Source of the DNA: Ricinus communis | Lineage: Eukaryota > Streptophyta > Magnoliopsida > Malpighiales > Euphorbiaceae | Length of the DNA: 64,000 nucleotides | NCBI RefSeq assembly: GCF_019578655.1 | Contig: NC_063261.1 | Location: 10,176,446 to 10,240,445, forward strand | Direction of reading: 5' to 3' | Part shown: positions 35,601 through 48,093 of the stretch, one piece after another | How positions within the stretch are numbered: position 1 is the first letter of the stretch | Layout of the letters: the number at the start of each line of letters is the position of its first letter | Notes under the pieces: model-generated | What the model saw: only the letters and a program-made list of their open reading frames with translations | Database searches by the model: none | What the model was told of the DNA's origin: nothing | Translations under genes and position numbers: made by a program

Positions 35601-38600
35601 GAAAACAACCCCGTAAGAGGGGTATATTTATAAATTTTAGAAAATAACCTCGTAATACGGGTACATTTATCAATCGGAGAAAATAACCTTGTAATTGGTA
35701 CATTTGTGAGTATGAGAGAACAACCCCTTAAATGGGTTAATTTTATAATATGAGAAAACAACCCCATAAAAGAGGTATATTTGTCAATATAAGAAAATAA
35801 CACCGTAAAACGTGTATATTTATGAATTTGAGAAAACAAGCCCATAATAGTGCTAATAGTTTAGTATGAGAAAACGACCCCGTAAAAGTGGTATATTGAT
35901 CAATATAAGAAAATAACCGCATAAAATGTGTATATTTATGAATCTCAGAAAACAACCCCGTAATAGTAGTGTAATTGCGAGTCTGAGAAAACAGCCTCGT
36001 AGAACTGGTAAATTCTTTAATATGTGAAAACAGTCTCGTAGAAGGGGTAAATTTTTTAATATGTGAAAATAACTCCGTAATATGAGAATATTAATGAATT
36101 TGAGGAAATAACCCAGTGACTGTACTATATTTGTGAGCATGAGAAAACAACCCTTAAAATGGGTTAATTTTGTAATAGGAAAAAACAACCCAGTAAAAGA
36201 GGTATATTTGTAAATATAAGAAAATAACCCCATAAAACGTGTATATTTATGAATTTGAGAAAACAACCTCATAACAGTGCTAATAGTTTAATATGAGAAA
36301 ACGACACCATAAAAGTGGTATATTTATCAATATAAGAAAATAACACCATAAAAGTGTACATATATGAATCAGAGAAAACAACCCCGTAAAAGCAGTGTAA
36401 TTGCAAGTATGAGAAAATAGTCTCGTAGAAGGGATAAATTTTTAATATGAGAAAACAACCACGTAATATGGGGATATTTATCAATTGGAGAAAATAACCT
36501 TGTAATTTTGGTATTTTTGTGAGTATGAGAAAACAACGCCTTAAATGGGTTAATTTTATAATATGAGAAAACAACCTCGTAAAAGGGGTATATTTGTCAA
36601 TATAAAAAAATAACCCCGTAACACGTGTATATTTATTTATTTGACAAAACAACCCCATAATAGTGCTAATAATTTAATATGAGAAAACGACCCCGTAAAA
36701 GTGGTATATTTATTAATACCAGGAAATAACCTCGTAAGACGTATATATTTATGAATCTAAGCAAACAACCTCGTAAAAGTAGTGTAATTGCGAGTCTGAG
36801 ATAATAGCCTCATAGAATGGGTAAATTTTTAATATGAGAAAACAACCCTATAATACGGGGATATTTATCAATCAAGAAAATAATTCCGTAATTTTGGTAT
36901 ATTTGTGAGTTTGAGAAAACAACCCGTTAAATGAGTTAATTTTATAATATGAGAAAACAACCTAGTAAAAGGGGTATATTTGTCAATACAAGAAAATAAC
37001 CCCGTAAAACGCGTATATTTATGAATTTGAGAAAACAACCCCATAATATGCTAATAATTTAGTATGAGAATATGACCCCATAAAAGTGGTATATTTATCA
37101 GTATAAGAAAATAACCCCGTAAAACATGTATACTTATGAATCTGAGAAAACTACTACGTAATAGTAGTGTAATTGCGAGTCTAAGAAAACAGCCTCGTAG
37201 AACAGGTAAATTTTTTAATATGGGGAAACAATCTCGTAGAAGGGGTAAATTTTTAATAAATGAAAACACCCCCGTAACTGTGGTGTATATATGAATATGA
37301 GAAAACAACCTCTAAAATGGGTTAATTTTATAATATGAATAAACAACCCCGTCAAACGGGTATATTTATCAATATAAAAAAATAATCCCGTAAAACATGT
37401 ATATTTATGAATTTGAAAAAATAACCCCATAATAGTGCTAATAATTTAATATGAGAAAATAACCCCGTAAAAATGGTATATTTATCAATATAAGAAAATA
37501 ACCCCGTAAAACGTGTATATTTATGAATCCGAGGAAACAATCCTGTAAAAGTAGTGTAATTGCGAGTCTGAGAAAACAGCCTCGTAGAAGCGGTAAATTT
37601 TTTAATATGAGAAAATAACCTCGTAAGAGGGGTATATTTATAAATATTAGAAAACAACCCCGTAATACGGTCATATTTATCAATCGGAGAAAATAACCCC
37701 GTAATTTTGGTACATTTGTGAGTATGAGAAAAGAACCCTTTAAATGGGTTAATTTTATAATATGAGAAAACAACCCCGTAGAAAAGGTATATTTGTCAAT
37801 CTCGGAAAACAACCCCATAAAAGTAGTGTAATTGCGAGTATGAGAAAACAGCCTCGTAGAAGGTGTAAATTTTTTAATATGAGAGAATGACCCCGTAAGC
37901 GGGGTATATTTATAAATATTATAAAACAACCATGTAAGACGGTGATATTTATAAATCGGAGAAAATAACCCCGTAATTTTGGTATATTTGTGAATATGAG
38001 AAAACAACCCCTTAAATGGGGTAATTTTAGAATATGAGAAAACAACCCAGTAAAAAAGCGGTATACTTGTCGATATAGAAAATAACCCCGTAAAACGTGT
38101 ATATTTATGAATTTGAGAAAACAACCCCATAATAGTGCTAATAATTTAATATGAGAAATCAAGCCCGTAAAAGTTGTATATTTATCAATATAAGAAAATA
38201 ATCCCGTAAAACGTGTATATATATGAATATGAGGAAAAAAAACCCTGTAAAAGTAGTGTAATTGCGAGTCTGAGAAAACAGCCTCGTAGAAGGGGTAAAT
38301 TTTTTAATATGAGAAATAACTCCATAAGAGCGGTATATTTATAAATATTAGAAAACAACCTCGTTATACGGAGATATTTATCAATCAGAGAAAATAACCT
38401 AGTAATTTTGGTATATTTGTGAGTGTAAGAAAACAAGCTCTTAAATGGGTTAATTTAAGAATTTGGGAAAACAACCCCGTAAAAGGGGTATATTTGTCGA
38501 TATAAGAAAATAATCTCGTAAAACGTATATATTTATGAATCTGAGAAAACAATCCCGTAGAAATAGTGTTATTGCTAGTTTGAGAAAACAGCCTTTTAGA

Positions 38601-41600
38601 ATGGATAAATTTTTTAATATGAGAAAACAACCCCGTAAGAGGGTTATATTGATAAATATTAGAAAACAGCCCCGTAATACGAGGATATTTATCAATCGAG
38701 GAAATCAACCCCTTAATTTTAATATATTTGTGAGTATGAGATAACAACTCCTTAAATGAGTTAATTTATAATATAAGTAAATAACCTTGTAAAAGGGGTA
38801 TATTTGTCAATCTGAGAAAACAAGCCCGTAAAAGTAGTGTACTTGCGAGTTTGAGAAAACAGCTCCATAGAAGGGGTAAATTTTATAATATGAGGAACCA
38901 ACCCCATAAGCTAATTATATTTATAAATATTAGAAAATAACCACGTAAGACGGTGATATTTATAAATCGGAGAAAATAACCCCTTAATATAAGAAAATAA
39001 CCCCGTAAAACATTTATATTTATGAATATGAGAAAACAACCCTGTAAAAGTAGTGTAATTGCAAGTCTTAGAAAACAGCCTTGTAAAAGGGGTAAATTTT
39101 GTAATATGAGAAAACAACCTCGTAATAGGTGTATATTTATAAATATTAGAAAACAATCCCATAATACGAGGATATTTATCAGTCGGAGAAAATAACCTCG
39201 TGATTTTGGTATATTTGTGAGTATGAGAAACAACCCCTTAAATGGGTTAATTTTCGAATATGAGAAAACAATCCCGTAAAAGAGGTATATTTGTCGATAT
39301 AAGAAAATAATCTCGTAAAACGTGTATATTTATGAATTTGAAAAAACAACCCCATAATAGTGTTAGTAATTTAATATGAGAAAACAACCCCATAAAAGTG
39401 GTATATTTATCAATATAAGAAAATAATCCCGTAAAACGTGTATATCTATGATCTGAGAAAACAACCTTGTATAAGTAGTGTAATTGCGAGTCTGAGAAAA
39501 CAGCCTCGTAGAAGGGGTAAATTTTCTAATATGACAAAACAGCCTCGTAAGAGGGATATATTTATAAATATTAGGAAACAACCGCATAATACGGTGATAT
39601 TATCAATCGGAGAAAATAACCCCGTAATTTTGGTATATTTGTGAGTATGAGAATACAACCTCTTAAATGGGGTAATTTTAGAATATGTGAGAATCACCCT
39701 GTAAAAGAGGTATATTTGTCGATATAAGAAAATAATTCTGTAAAACTTGTATATTTATAAATTTGAGAAAACAACCCCATAATAGTGCTAGTAATTTAAT
39801 ATGAGAAAACGAACTCGTAAAAGTGGTATATTTATCAATATAAGAAAATAACCCCATAAAATGTGTATATTTATGAATTTGAGAAAATAATCCTGTAAAA
39901 GTAGTGTAATTGCGAGTTTGAGAAAACAGCCTCGTAGAAGGGGTAAAATTTTTAATATGAGAAAAGAACCCAGTAAGCAGGGTATATTTATAAATATTAG
40001 AAAACAACCACGTAAGATGATATTCTTTATCAATTGGAAAAAATAACCCCGTAATTTTGGTATTTTCTTAGTATGAGAAAACAACCCCTTAAAGGGGATA
40101 ATTTTATAATATGAGGAAACAACCCCGTAAAAGGGGCATGTTTGTCGATATAAGAAAATAATCCTGTAAAACGTGTATATATATGAATTTGACAAAACCA
40201 CTCGATAATAATGCTTATAATTTAATATGAGAAAACGACCCCGTAAAAGTGGTATATTTATCAATATAAGAAAATAACCCCGTAAAATGTGTATATTTAT
40301 GAATCGGAGAAAACAACCCCGTAAAAGTAGTGTAATTGCGAGTCTGAGAAAACAACCTCGTAGAAGGGGTAAATTTTCTAATATGAGAAAACAACCCCGT
40401 AAGAGGGGTATACTTATAAATATTAGAAAACAACCCCGTAATACGGTGATATTTATAAATCGGAGAAAACAACCTCGTAATTGTAGTACATTTATGATTA
40501 TGAGAAAACAACCACTTAAATGGGTGAATTTTATAATCTGAGAAAACAACCCCGTAAAAGAGGTATATTTGTCAATATAAGAAAATAGCTTTGTAAACAT
40601 GTATATTTATGAATTTGACAAAATAACCCCATAATAGTGCTAATAATTTAATATGAAAAAACAACCCCGTAAAAATGGTATATTTATCAATATAAGAAAA
40701 TAACCTCGTAAAACGTGTATATTTATGAATCTGAGGAAACAATCCTGTAAAAGTAGTGTAATTACGAGTCTGAGAAAACAGCCTCATAGAAGCGGTAAAT
40801 TTTTTAATATGAGAAAACAACCCCGTAAGAGGGGTATATTTATAAATATTAGGAAACAATCACGTAATACGGTCATATTTATCAATCGGAGAAAATACCC
40901 CCGTAATTTTGGTATATTTGTGAGCATGAGAAAACAACCCCTTAAATGGGTTAATTTTAGAATATGAGAAAACAACCCCGTAAAAGGGTGTATTTGTCGA
41001 TATAAAAGAATAACTCCGTAAAACGTGTATATTTATGCATTTGACAAAACAACTCCATAATAGTCCTAATAATTTAATATAAGAAAACGACCCCGTAAAT
41101 GTGGTATATTTATCAAAATCAGAAAATAACCTCGTAGTACTAGCGTAATTGCGAGTCTGAGAAAACAGCCTCGTAGAAGGGGTAAAATTTTAAATATGAG
41201 AAAATAACCCCGTAAGCGTGGTATATTTATAAATATTAGAAAACAACCACGTAAGACGGTGATATTTATCAACTAGAGAAAATAACTCCGTAATTTTTAT
41301 ATATTTGTGACTGAGAAAATAACCCATTAAAAGGGGTAATTTTAGAATATGAGAAAACAACCCCGTAAAAGGGGTATATTTGTCGATATAAGAAAATAAG
41401 CCTATAAAACATGTATATTTATGAATTTGACAGAACAACCCAATAATAGTACTTATAATTTAATATGAGAAAACGACCCTGTAAAAGTGGTATATTTTCA
41501 ATATAAGAAAATAACCTCGCAAAATGTGTATATTTATGAATCTGAGAAAACAACCCCGTAAGAGGGGTATATTTATAAATATTAAAAAGTAACCCTGTAA

Positions 41601-41720
41601 TACGGGGATATTTATTAATAGGAGAAAATAACCCCGCAATTTTGGCATATTTGTGAGTATGAGAAAACAACCCTTTAAATGGGGTAATTTTAAAATATAA
41701 GAAAACATCCCCGTAAAAGA

Positions 41721-41725
41721 GGTAT
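41721..41725. repeat. left target-site duplication of solo LTR E (GGTAT)
   Basis: GGTAT before TGTCACGACC equals GGTAT at 44744-44748. Joining the flanks restores GAGGTATACTTGTCGATATAG, a normal j subunit. Confidence 0.92.
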
Positions 41726-44700
41726 TGTCACGACCCCACCCGAGGGCCCGTGACCGGCAGTAGGGAATGGGTAGGCTTAAGGCCACCGAATCCCGTAGTA
41801 AGCCTGAAATTCACTAACTCAATCAAATCTCATCTCAAATTAATATTATTAAAGCCACAAATTATCTTAATAGTTACATTTTACATAATAAATTCGGTCT
41901 GCCAAGAAGATTAGGCGAGACCCGAAACTCATAAAATTTACAACTGATACATATACTATTACTACTGCGGAGAATCTAAGATTTACCAATTTACATACCA
42001 AATCAAATACATCACCCGATGATGAAGGAGTCGGGTTACTAAATAAGAATCGCGGGAAGACTAACAATCACGCATCTGAAAATAAAATAAATTGAGACTG
42101 TCAGTCTCGAGAGTGAGTTAAAATCAAATAATCTAGAGACTATTGCTTTCTTCACAGAAAATATTAATCATTCGAATCAATATATCAACCATGCACGTAA
42201 ATACAACCCATATTATAATCATACCATAATAAATAAATAAATAAAAATATATTTTTATTTTTACGAGACGAGTGGCTCAGTAGAACCTTAACCCCAAATT
42301 CTAGTAGCCATTTTGGCTCTCTTAATCCAATAAGATCAAGCCCAGAGAGCAATGCTCACCGTGGACCTTACCTCGAGTCTGGTCACTTAAGTATCCAAGT
42401 ATGCCGGCGCCCAGAGAGCAAATGCTCGACCATGGACCTTTACTCCGGCATCTCATTCCAATAGGACTGGCGCCTAGAGAGCGAAGCTCAACCAGGGTCC
42501 TTAACTCCAGTCCGGTCACTTGATATTCAAATAAGCCGGTGCCTAGAGAGCGAAGCTCGACCAGGGTCCTTTACTATGGCATCTCACTCAAATCAGCCCA
42601 GAGAGCCATGCTCGACCAGGGCAAAACTCATAATAATCTTATTACCGCGAATTTACTCAAATCACCAGAGAGCCATGCTCACCGTGGCGAACTCATAAAA
42701 ATCTTATTACCCGTCCATGATCATTATTGGTGCGCACGCGGTCCTGATGTAACCCATCAGGCGGCATGTTCTACAAGCCACATTTTCCAAATCGCAATCA
42801 CCACATTTAATAAATATTATTGTCTAAAGAAGTCATTCAACCATATCAAAATAACGATTAACAATTTAGAGTAAGACATCATGCAACTCATGTGGAAAAC
42901 TGATAATATTTGGTATTATTATAACATTACTATAATAATACTTATATTATCTTCAATAATTAATAATCCAAGAAATTATTTACGCTATGATACTAATAAC
43001 CATATTAAGCATAAATTTTCAAAATAGCATATTAAATTCAGACTTAGCAATAGTGCAACGATTAAGTGACTTTAACTCACAGAATTGGGCGACCTCCTAA
43101 CTCTGCTCCGGTGCCTCGGTTGAAGCGACCCGAACAAACGGACAATCTAGTCACGAAAAATAATTTATCAAAATGCTGAAATAATCGATCATTAATCCTA
43201 GGTCTAGACTCCTAGGACTGGCTGCCTAAGAATCTCGACTCGGGAGAATTCTACCGAAAATCCGGCAGAACCTCCCCTACAACACGGACATTACCCCCCG
43301 TAAAAACGGGTCCAGGACCTGCCAGAAAAATACTTCAAATATTCAACAATTCAAACAACGGGAGTCGAGTCCCCAAACTTCACTATTTCCCAACTCCGCC
43401 ACACAGCATAAAATACGAGGCAGGCAAACTGACCGACAATCATTTTTGACTCACAAATATTAAATACTCAACACAAAACAATAAGCACAAATTAAATCAA
43501 AGAATTCCAAAATTAACGGGCCAGAGATAATTAATGAGACGCTTGGTTGACTCGCCTCCAGCCGCCGGAATCCGATCGACGATCCGAACACATCATCGGA
43601 CTCACAACGTCGCGCTGATGACGATCCACGCTTTCAATTTTTTGATCCGACACCCGATCATCCGGAGAGATTAGCGGACGATCTCGGCCGTCGATTTGCA
43701 AACGAAGCCCGATCGCCACAAAACCGGTGCCATCACGAAGCTTGAGCTGAGGAGAGTCGGGATACGTCCTCCTATCGCCCATCCTCCGCCGGAGCTCGCT
43801 GGAAAAGCCCAAAAACGCGGCTGCCCCCTACTTTCTCTCCACCGAACTTCACCGGCCACCATTGCATTGCCGGCCGCTAAAAGAAAGCTCTCTCGAGGGG
43901 AGCCGATCGCCACCAAGATCGGCCGAACGACGCTTCGAAAGCCGCCGCCACACGCCGCGATTCCGCCGCCGGCCGCACACACAAAAGACTCTCTCTCTCT
44001 CTTCCTACCGCACTCTCTCCCTCTCTTCCTCTCTTCTTCCCCGATTCATTTCCTTTCAATATCGACATTTTACCCCTGAACTTTTCTTTATTACAGTTTG
44101 GTCCCTCAACTTTCTTAATTACTTACAATTTCATCCTGCAGAATTTTCAAATAACCCCCATACTCTTCTTTAGCCTTTCAATTAAGCCCCTAAATAATTA
44201 ATTTGGGCCAAATTAGAATTATGGAAAATACACAATTACAAAAATACCCCTGACCGACATATTTATTTAAAAAAATATCAAACTCAGAAATTTCCATTAA
44301 AACCCCATAAAAATAAAATTATACTTTTAATCCTTATCCAAAAATAATTCTCCAATTTAGTCCTAACACAAAATTAATTTAAATAGTAAATTTCCAACTT
44401 AAAATTTAATACCACTAACCAATTAGAATACCAATTTTCCCAAAATTCTTTTATAAAAACATCCCTCACAATTTCTACCATAATTTTTCCAATATATAAT
44501 TTTATTTATACATATACATTGGGGAAAAATTAGAATAACCAAAAATATATTCTACCCTTCAAATAATTTACTTGATTAATATCTTAAAATTTCAAACTAA
44601 TTGAGTATAGAAAAATAACTCATTCAATTGACTAATATTAAAATTTCCATTAAAACATTTCAAATTAAACCAAATAAAAATAAAGCTAAAATTAACTTAA

Positions 44701-44743
44701 ATAGAAACTCATTATTAAATATATAAAAATTTCGGGTATTACA
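41726..44743 (-). mobile_element. solo LTR E
   Basis: A 3018-bp LTR of the main family on the minus strand, from TGTCACGACC to CGGGTATTACA, with no interior and a perfect 5-bp GGTAT duplication. That is the signature of recombination between the two LTRs of an inserted element. It has several copies of the GCTCGACCAGGG/GCTCACCGTGG motif (42340-42690), the GGCATGTTCTACAAGCCAC block near 42760 (subfamily of C, D and H), the GC-rich part with its frame (43531-43812), and a complete AT-rich end. Confidence 0.93.
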
Positions 44744-44748
44744 GGTAT
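44744..44748. repeat. right target-site duplication of solo LTR E (GGTAT)
   Basis: Direct repeat of 41721-41725; see that entry. Confidence 0.92.
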
Positions 44749-45174
44749 ACTTGTCGATATAGAAAATAACACCGTAAAATGTGTATATTTATGAATTTGA
44801 GAAAAAAAACCCATAATTGTGTTAATAATTTAATATAAGAAGCTAAACCCGTAAAAGTTGTATATTTATCAATATAAGAAAATAACCCTGTAAAACGTGT
44901 ATATTTATAAATCTGATAAAACAACCTCGTAAAAGTAGTGTAATTTCGAGTTTGAGAAAATAGTCTCGTAGAAGGGGTAAATGTTTTCATATGAGAAAAC
45001 AACCCCGTAAGAGGGGTATATTTATAACTATTAGAATACAACAACCTAATACGGGGATATTTATCAATCGAAGAAAAAAACCCTATAATTCTGGTATATT
45101 TGTGAGTATGAGAAAACAACCCCTTAAATAAGTTAATTTTATAATATGAGAATACAACTCTATAAAAGGGGTAT
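44744..45174 (+). repeat. satellite array 5: a single HOR between two LTRs
   Basis: 431 bp, one type 1 HOR, running from GGTAT of one j subunit to GGGGTAT of the next. It lies between LTRs E and F, which both point to the minus strand. Confidence 0.93.
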
Positions 45175-48093
45175 TGTCACGACCCATCTTTGGGCCCAAT
45201 GACCGGCACTAGGGAATGGGTAGGCGTAAGGCTACAGAATCCCGTAGTAAGCCTGACACTCACTGACTTAAATAAATTTCATCTCATTTAACATTATTGA
45301 TTCCATAATTTTGAAACCATTAAATTTACACAATTAATTCGGTCTGCCAGAAGAATTAGGCGAGACTCGAAACTACAGAAAATTTCAACTGATACATCTA
45401 TTATTTCAACTGCGGAGATTCTAAGAATTTATAAATTAACATACCAAATCAAATACATCACCCGATGATGAAGGAGTCAGTTATCAATAAGAGTCATGGA
45501 AGACTAACAACACGAATCAAAATAAGAATTGAGACTCGCCCCGAGAGCGAGTTAAAATCATATATCCAAAAACATTTGCATATACTTCGACCATACATTT
45601 ATTTAATTTGAAACAAACATAAGTCACGTAAAAACATACGTGTCATGCCATGCTTAAAATAAATAAAATAAATTTCACACACAACGGGACGGAGTACTAC
45701 AGTAGAAAACTAATCCTAATACTAACATCTCGGTCAATCTCCATACTGACATCTCGACTAATCTCAACTCTATCATCCCGACTAATCTCATTCCAATAGG
45801 ACTGGCTTCCAGAGAGCAAAGCTCGACCAAGGTCCTTAACTCTAGTCCGGTCACTTAATGTTCACTATCTGCCTTAGCCTTTCTGCTCTCTTATTCCAAT
45901 AAGACTGGCGTCCAGAGAGCAAAGCTCGACCAGGGACCTTACCTCTAGTCTGGTCACTTAGATTTCCAAATAAGCTGGCGCCTAGAGAGCATTGCTGGAC
46001 TAGGGACCTTTACTCCGGCAACCACACTCCACTAAGCCCAGAGAGCGATGCTCGACCAGGGCAAGTCCTAATCTTTTCTTTTTAAATTTACCTATTTACC
46101 ATTTTCCATCACTCTCGGACCTATACCGGTATACTCACCAACCTAATATGTTCTACTGCCGTCCCATCCCGTATCATTATGCAATAATAAAATCAATGAT
46201 AAAAGAAATGATATATAAATGAATAGTAATCAAAAGCATGATACAAATGAATAATAATTAAATGAATAATTGCAAATAAAAAATGTATGCATGACACGTG
46301 CATAATCGATATATGACTTTAACTCACAGCTTTGGCGACCTCCTAGCTCTGCTCCGGTGCCTCGGGTGGAGCAAGTCGAACAGACGGATTATCTAATCAC
46401 GGAAAACGATTTATCAAAACACTGAAACAATTGACCATTAACCCTAGGTCTAGATTCCTAGAACTGACTGTCTAAGATCTCGATTCGGAAGAATTCTACC
46501 GAAAATCCGGCAGAACCTCCCTTACAACACGGACGTTTACCCCCCGTAAAACGGGTTCAGGACCTACCAGAGAAACACTTCAAATATCCAAAAATTTAAT
46601 ACAACGGGAGTCGGGTCCCCAAGACTTCATTAATTTCCCAACTCCGCCACACAGCACAAAAATTACGACTACGACAGGCAGTCCGACAAATAATTATTTT
46701 AACACACAAATATTTTCTAATGCACAACACAATTCAATAAACATATAATATACCAAAGAATTCTAAAATCAACGGGCCGGAGAAAAATTACTGAGACGCT
46801 TGATTGCTCGGTGGACTCACCTCCAGCCGTCAGAGTCCGATCGACGATCTGAACTCACCATCGGACTCGAAACGACGCACTGATGATGATCCCCACTTCT
46901 GATTTTCCGATCCGACCGCCGATCATCCGGAGAGATTTGCGGACGATCTCGGCTGTCGATTTGCAAACGAAGTCTGATCGCCACGAAACTGGTGCCATTA
47001 TAAGCTCGAGCTTGGTGAGAGTCGGGATACGCCCTTCGATCGCCCATAGCTCACCGAAAAGCTGAAAATCCGCTGCCCCCACCTCACTTCGCCTGATCTT
47101 CGCCTCCCGCCACCAAAGGCGCCACCGCCGCTAAAAAGAGCCTCTCGCCGAGAGAGCCGATCGCCACCGAAATGTACCGACAAGGCCGAAAACGGAATGG
47201 CGCCGGTTGCTGTTCTTCACGCGATTCCCGCTGCCTAATGCCGCCATTCTCCATCGCACGCTCGCGCTTGCCGCCTACTGCTCCAACGGCCAGCCTGTGC
47301 ACTTCCGAAGCCGCCACCGACGACGCACGCCGCCGCCTTCTTCTTCTTCCCCAGCCTCTCCTTCTCTCCCCCGATTCCTCTTTTCTCTTTTCTTTCTTTC
47401 AATATCGACATTAGGCCCCTAAAGTTTTCTTACTTACCTTTTAGTCCCTCAATTTTTTTAGTTACAACAATTTCGCCCTGCAAAATTTTCAATTAACCCC
47501 TAAACTTTTCTTTAGCCTTTCAATTGAGCCCCTAACTATTTAATTTGGGCCAAATTAGAATTATTGAAAATATACAATTACATATATACCCCTGGCCGAC
47601 ATATTTATTTACAAAAATACCAAACTTACAAATTTTCATTAAACCCCCCATAATAATAAAATTTTACTTTTAATCCTCATTCCAAAATAAATTTCCAATT
47701 TAGTCCTAATACACAAATAATTTAAATAACCAATTTGCTAAATATTTTCCAACTTAAAATTTAATACCATTAGCTAATTAAAATACCAATTTCCCCAAAA
47801 TTCTTTTATAAAAACACCCTTTACAAATTCTTCCATAATTCTCCAATATATAATTTTATTTATATATATATATATATATACATTTGGAAAAAATTTGAAT
47901 AACCAAAAATATAATTTATTTTTCAAATAATTTACTTAATTAACTCCTTAAAAAACTAAACTAATTGGGTATAGAAATAACTCCTTTATTTGTCTAATAT
48001 CAAATTTCAAAATTGCGTTTAAATTATTCCAATTAAACAGAATAAAATACAATTAAATTAATTTAAATAAAACTCATTTATTAAAAATATAAT
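45175..48093 (-). mobile_element. LTR F, lacking its outer terminus
   Basis: It starts at the terminus TGTCACGACCC and follows the family order for about 2.9 kb. The last bases (TTTCGGGTATTACA in relatives) are missing: TTATTAAAAATATAAT runs straight into AAAATAACCCCG satellite. Because of this no target duplication can be checked; the left flank is GGTAT. It carries the GTCCCATCCCGTATCATTATGC block (46160), grouping it with A, G and I, has GCTCGACCAGGG-type repeats at 45800-46070, and an eroded frame at 46817-47047. Confidence 0.88.
47861..47880. repeat. (TA)n microsatellite in LTR F
   Basis: A short pure TA run at the same AT-rich place where LTR C has its longer (AT)n run. Confidence 0.8.

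Larger units (their letters stand above)
32630..41725 (+). repeat. satellite array 4 (largest)
   Basis: 9.1 kb, the longest uninterrupted stretch. The a-subunit marker (CCATAATAG or variant) recurs at 35418, 35842, 36269, 36655, 37041 and 37427, and at 39778, 40203, 40629 and 41055. This gives steps of about 425 (11 subunits) and 386 (10 subunits, lacking the CCCCGTAAGAGGGG one). Type 2 units occur up to about 37280; beyond that nearly all are type 1. Shortened units joining j directly to d occur near 33600, 37795 and 38800. The i subunit is triplicated at 33810-33920. Sense frames reading MRKQPRKRGIFIN and antisense frames reading GLFSxIxKYTxxT are period artefacts. Confidence 0.95.

Noticed and set aside
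39788..40600. A 270-codon open frame and many similar ones as repeat-protein genes
   Set aside because: They coincide with the satellite, repeat every 13 residues because the subunit is 39 bp, are open in several frames at once, and have no start or promoter context.
32630..41725. A CRISPR-like array
   Set aside because: There are no unique spacers: the whole sequence is repeated in HORs, and the setting is a plant nuclear genome with no cas genes.
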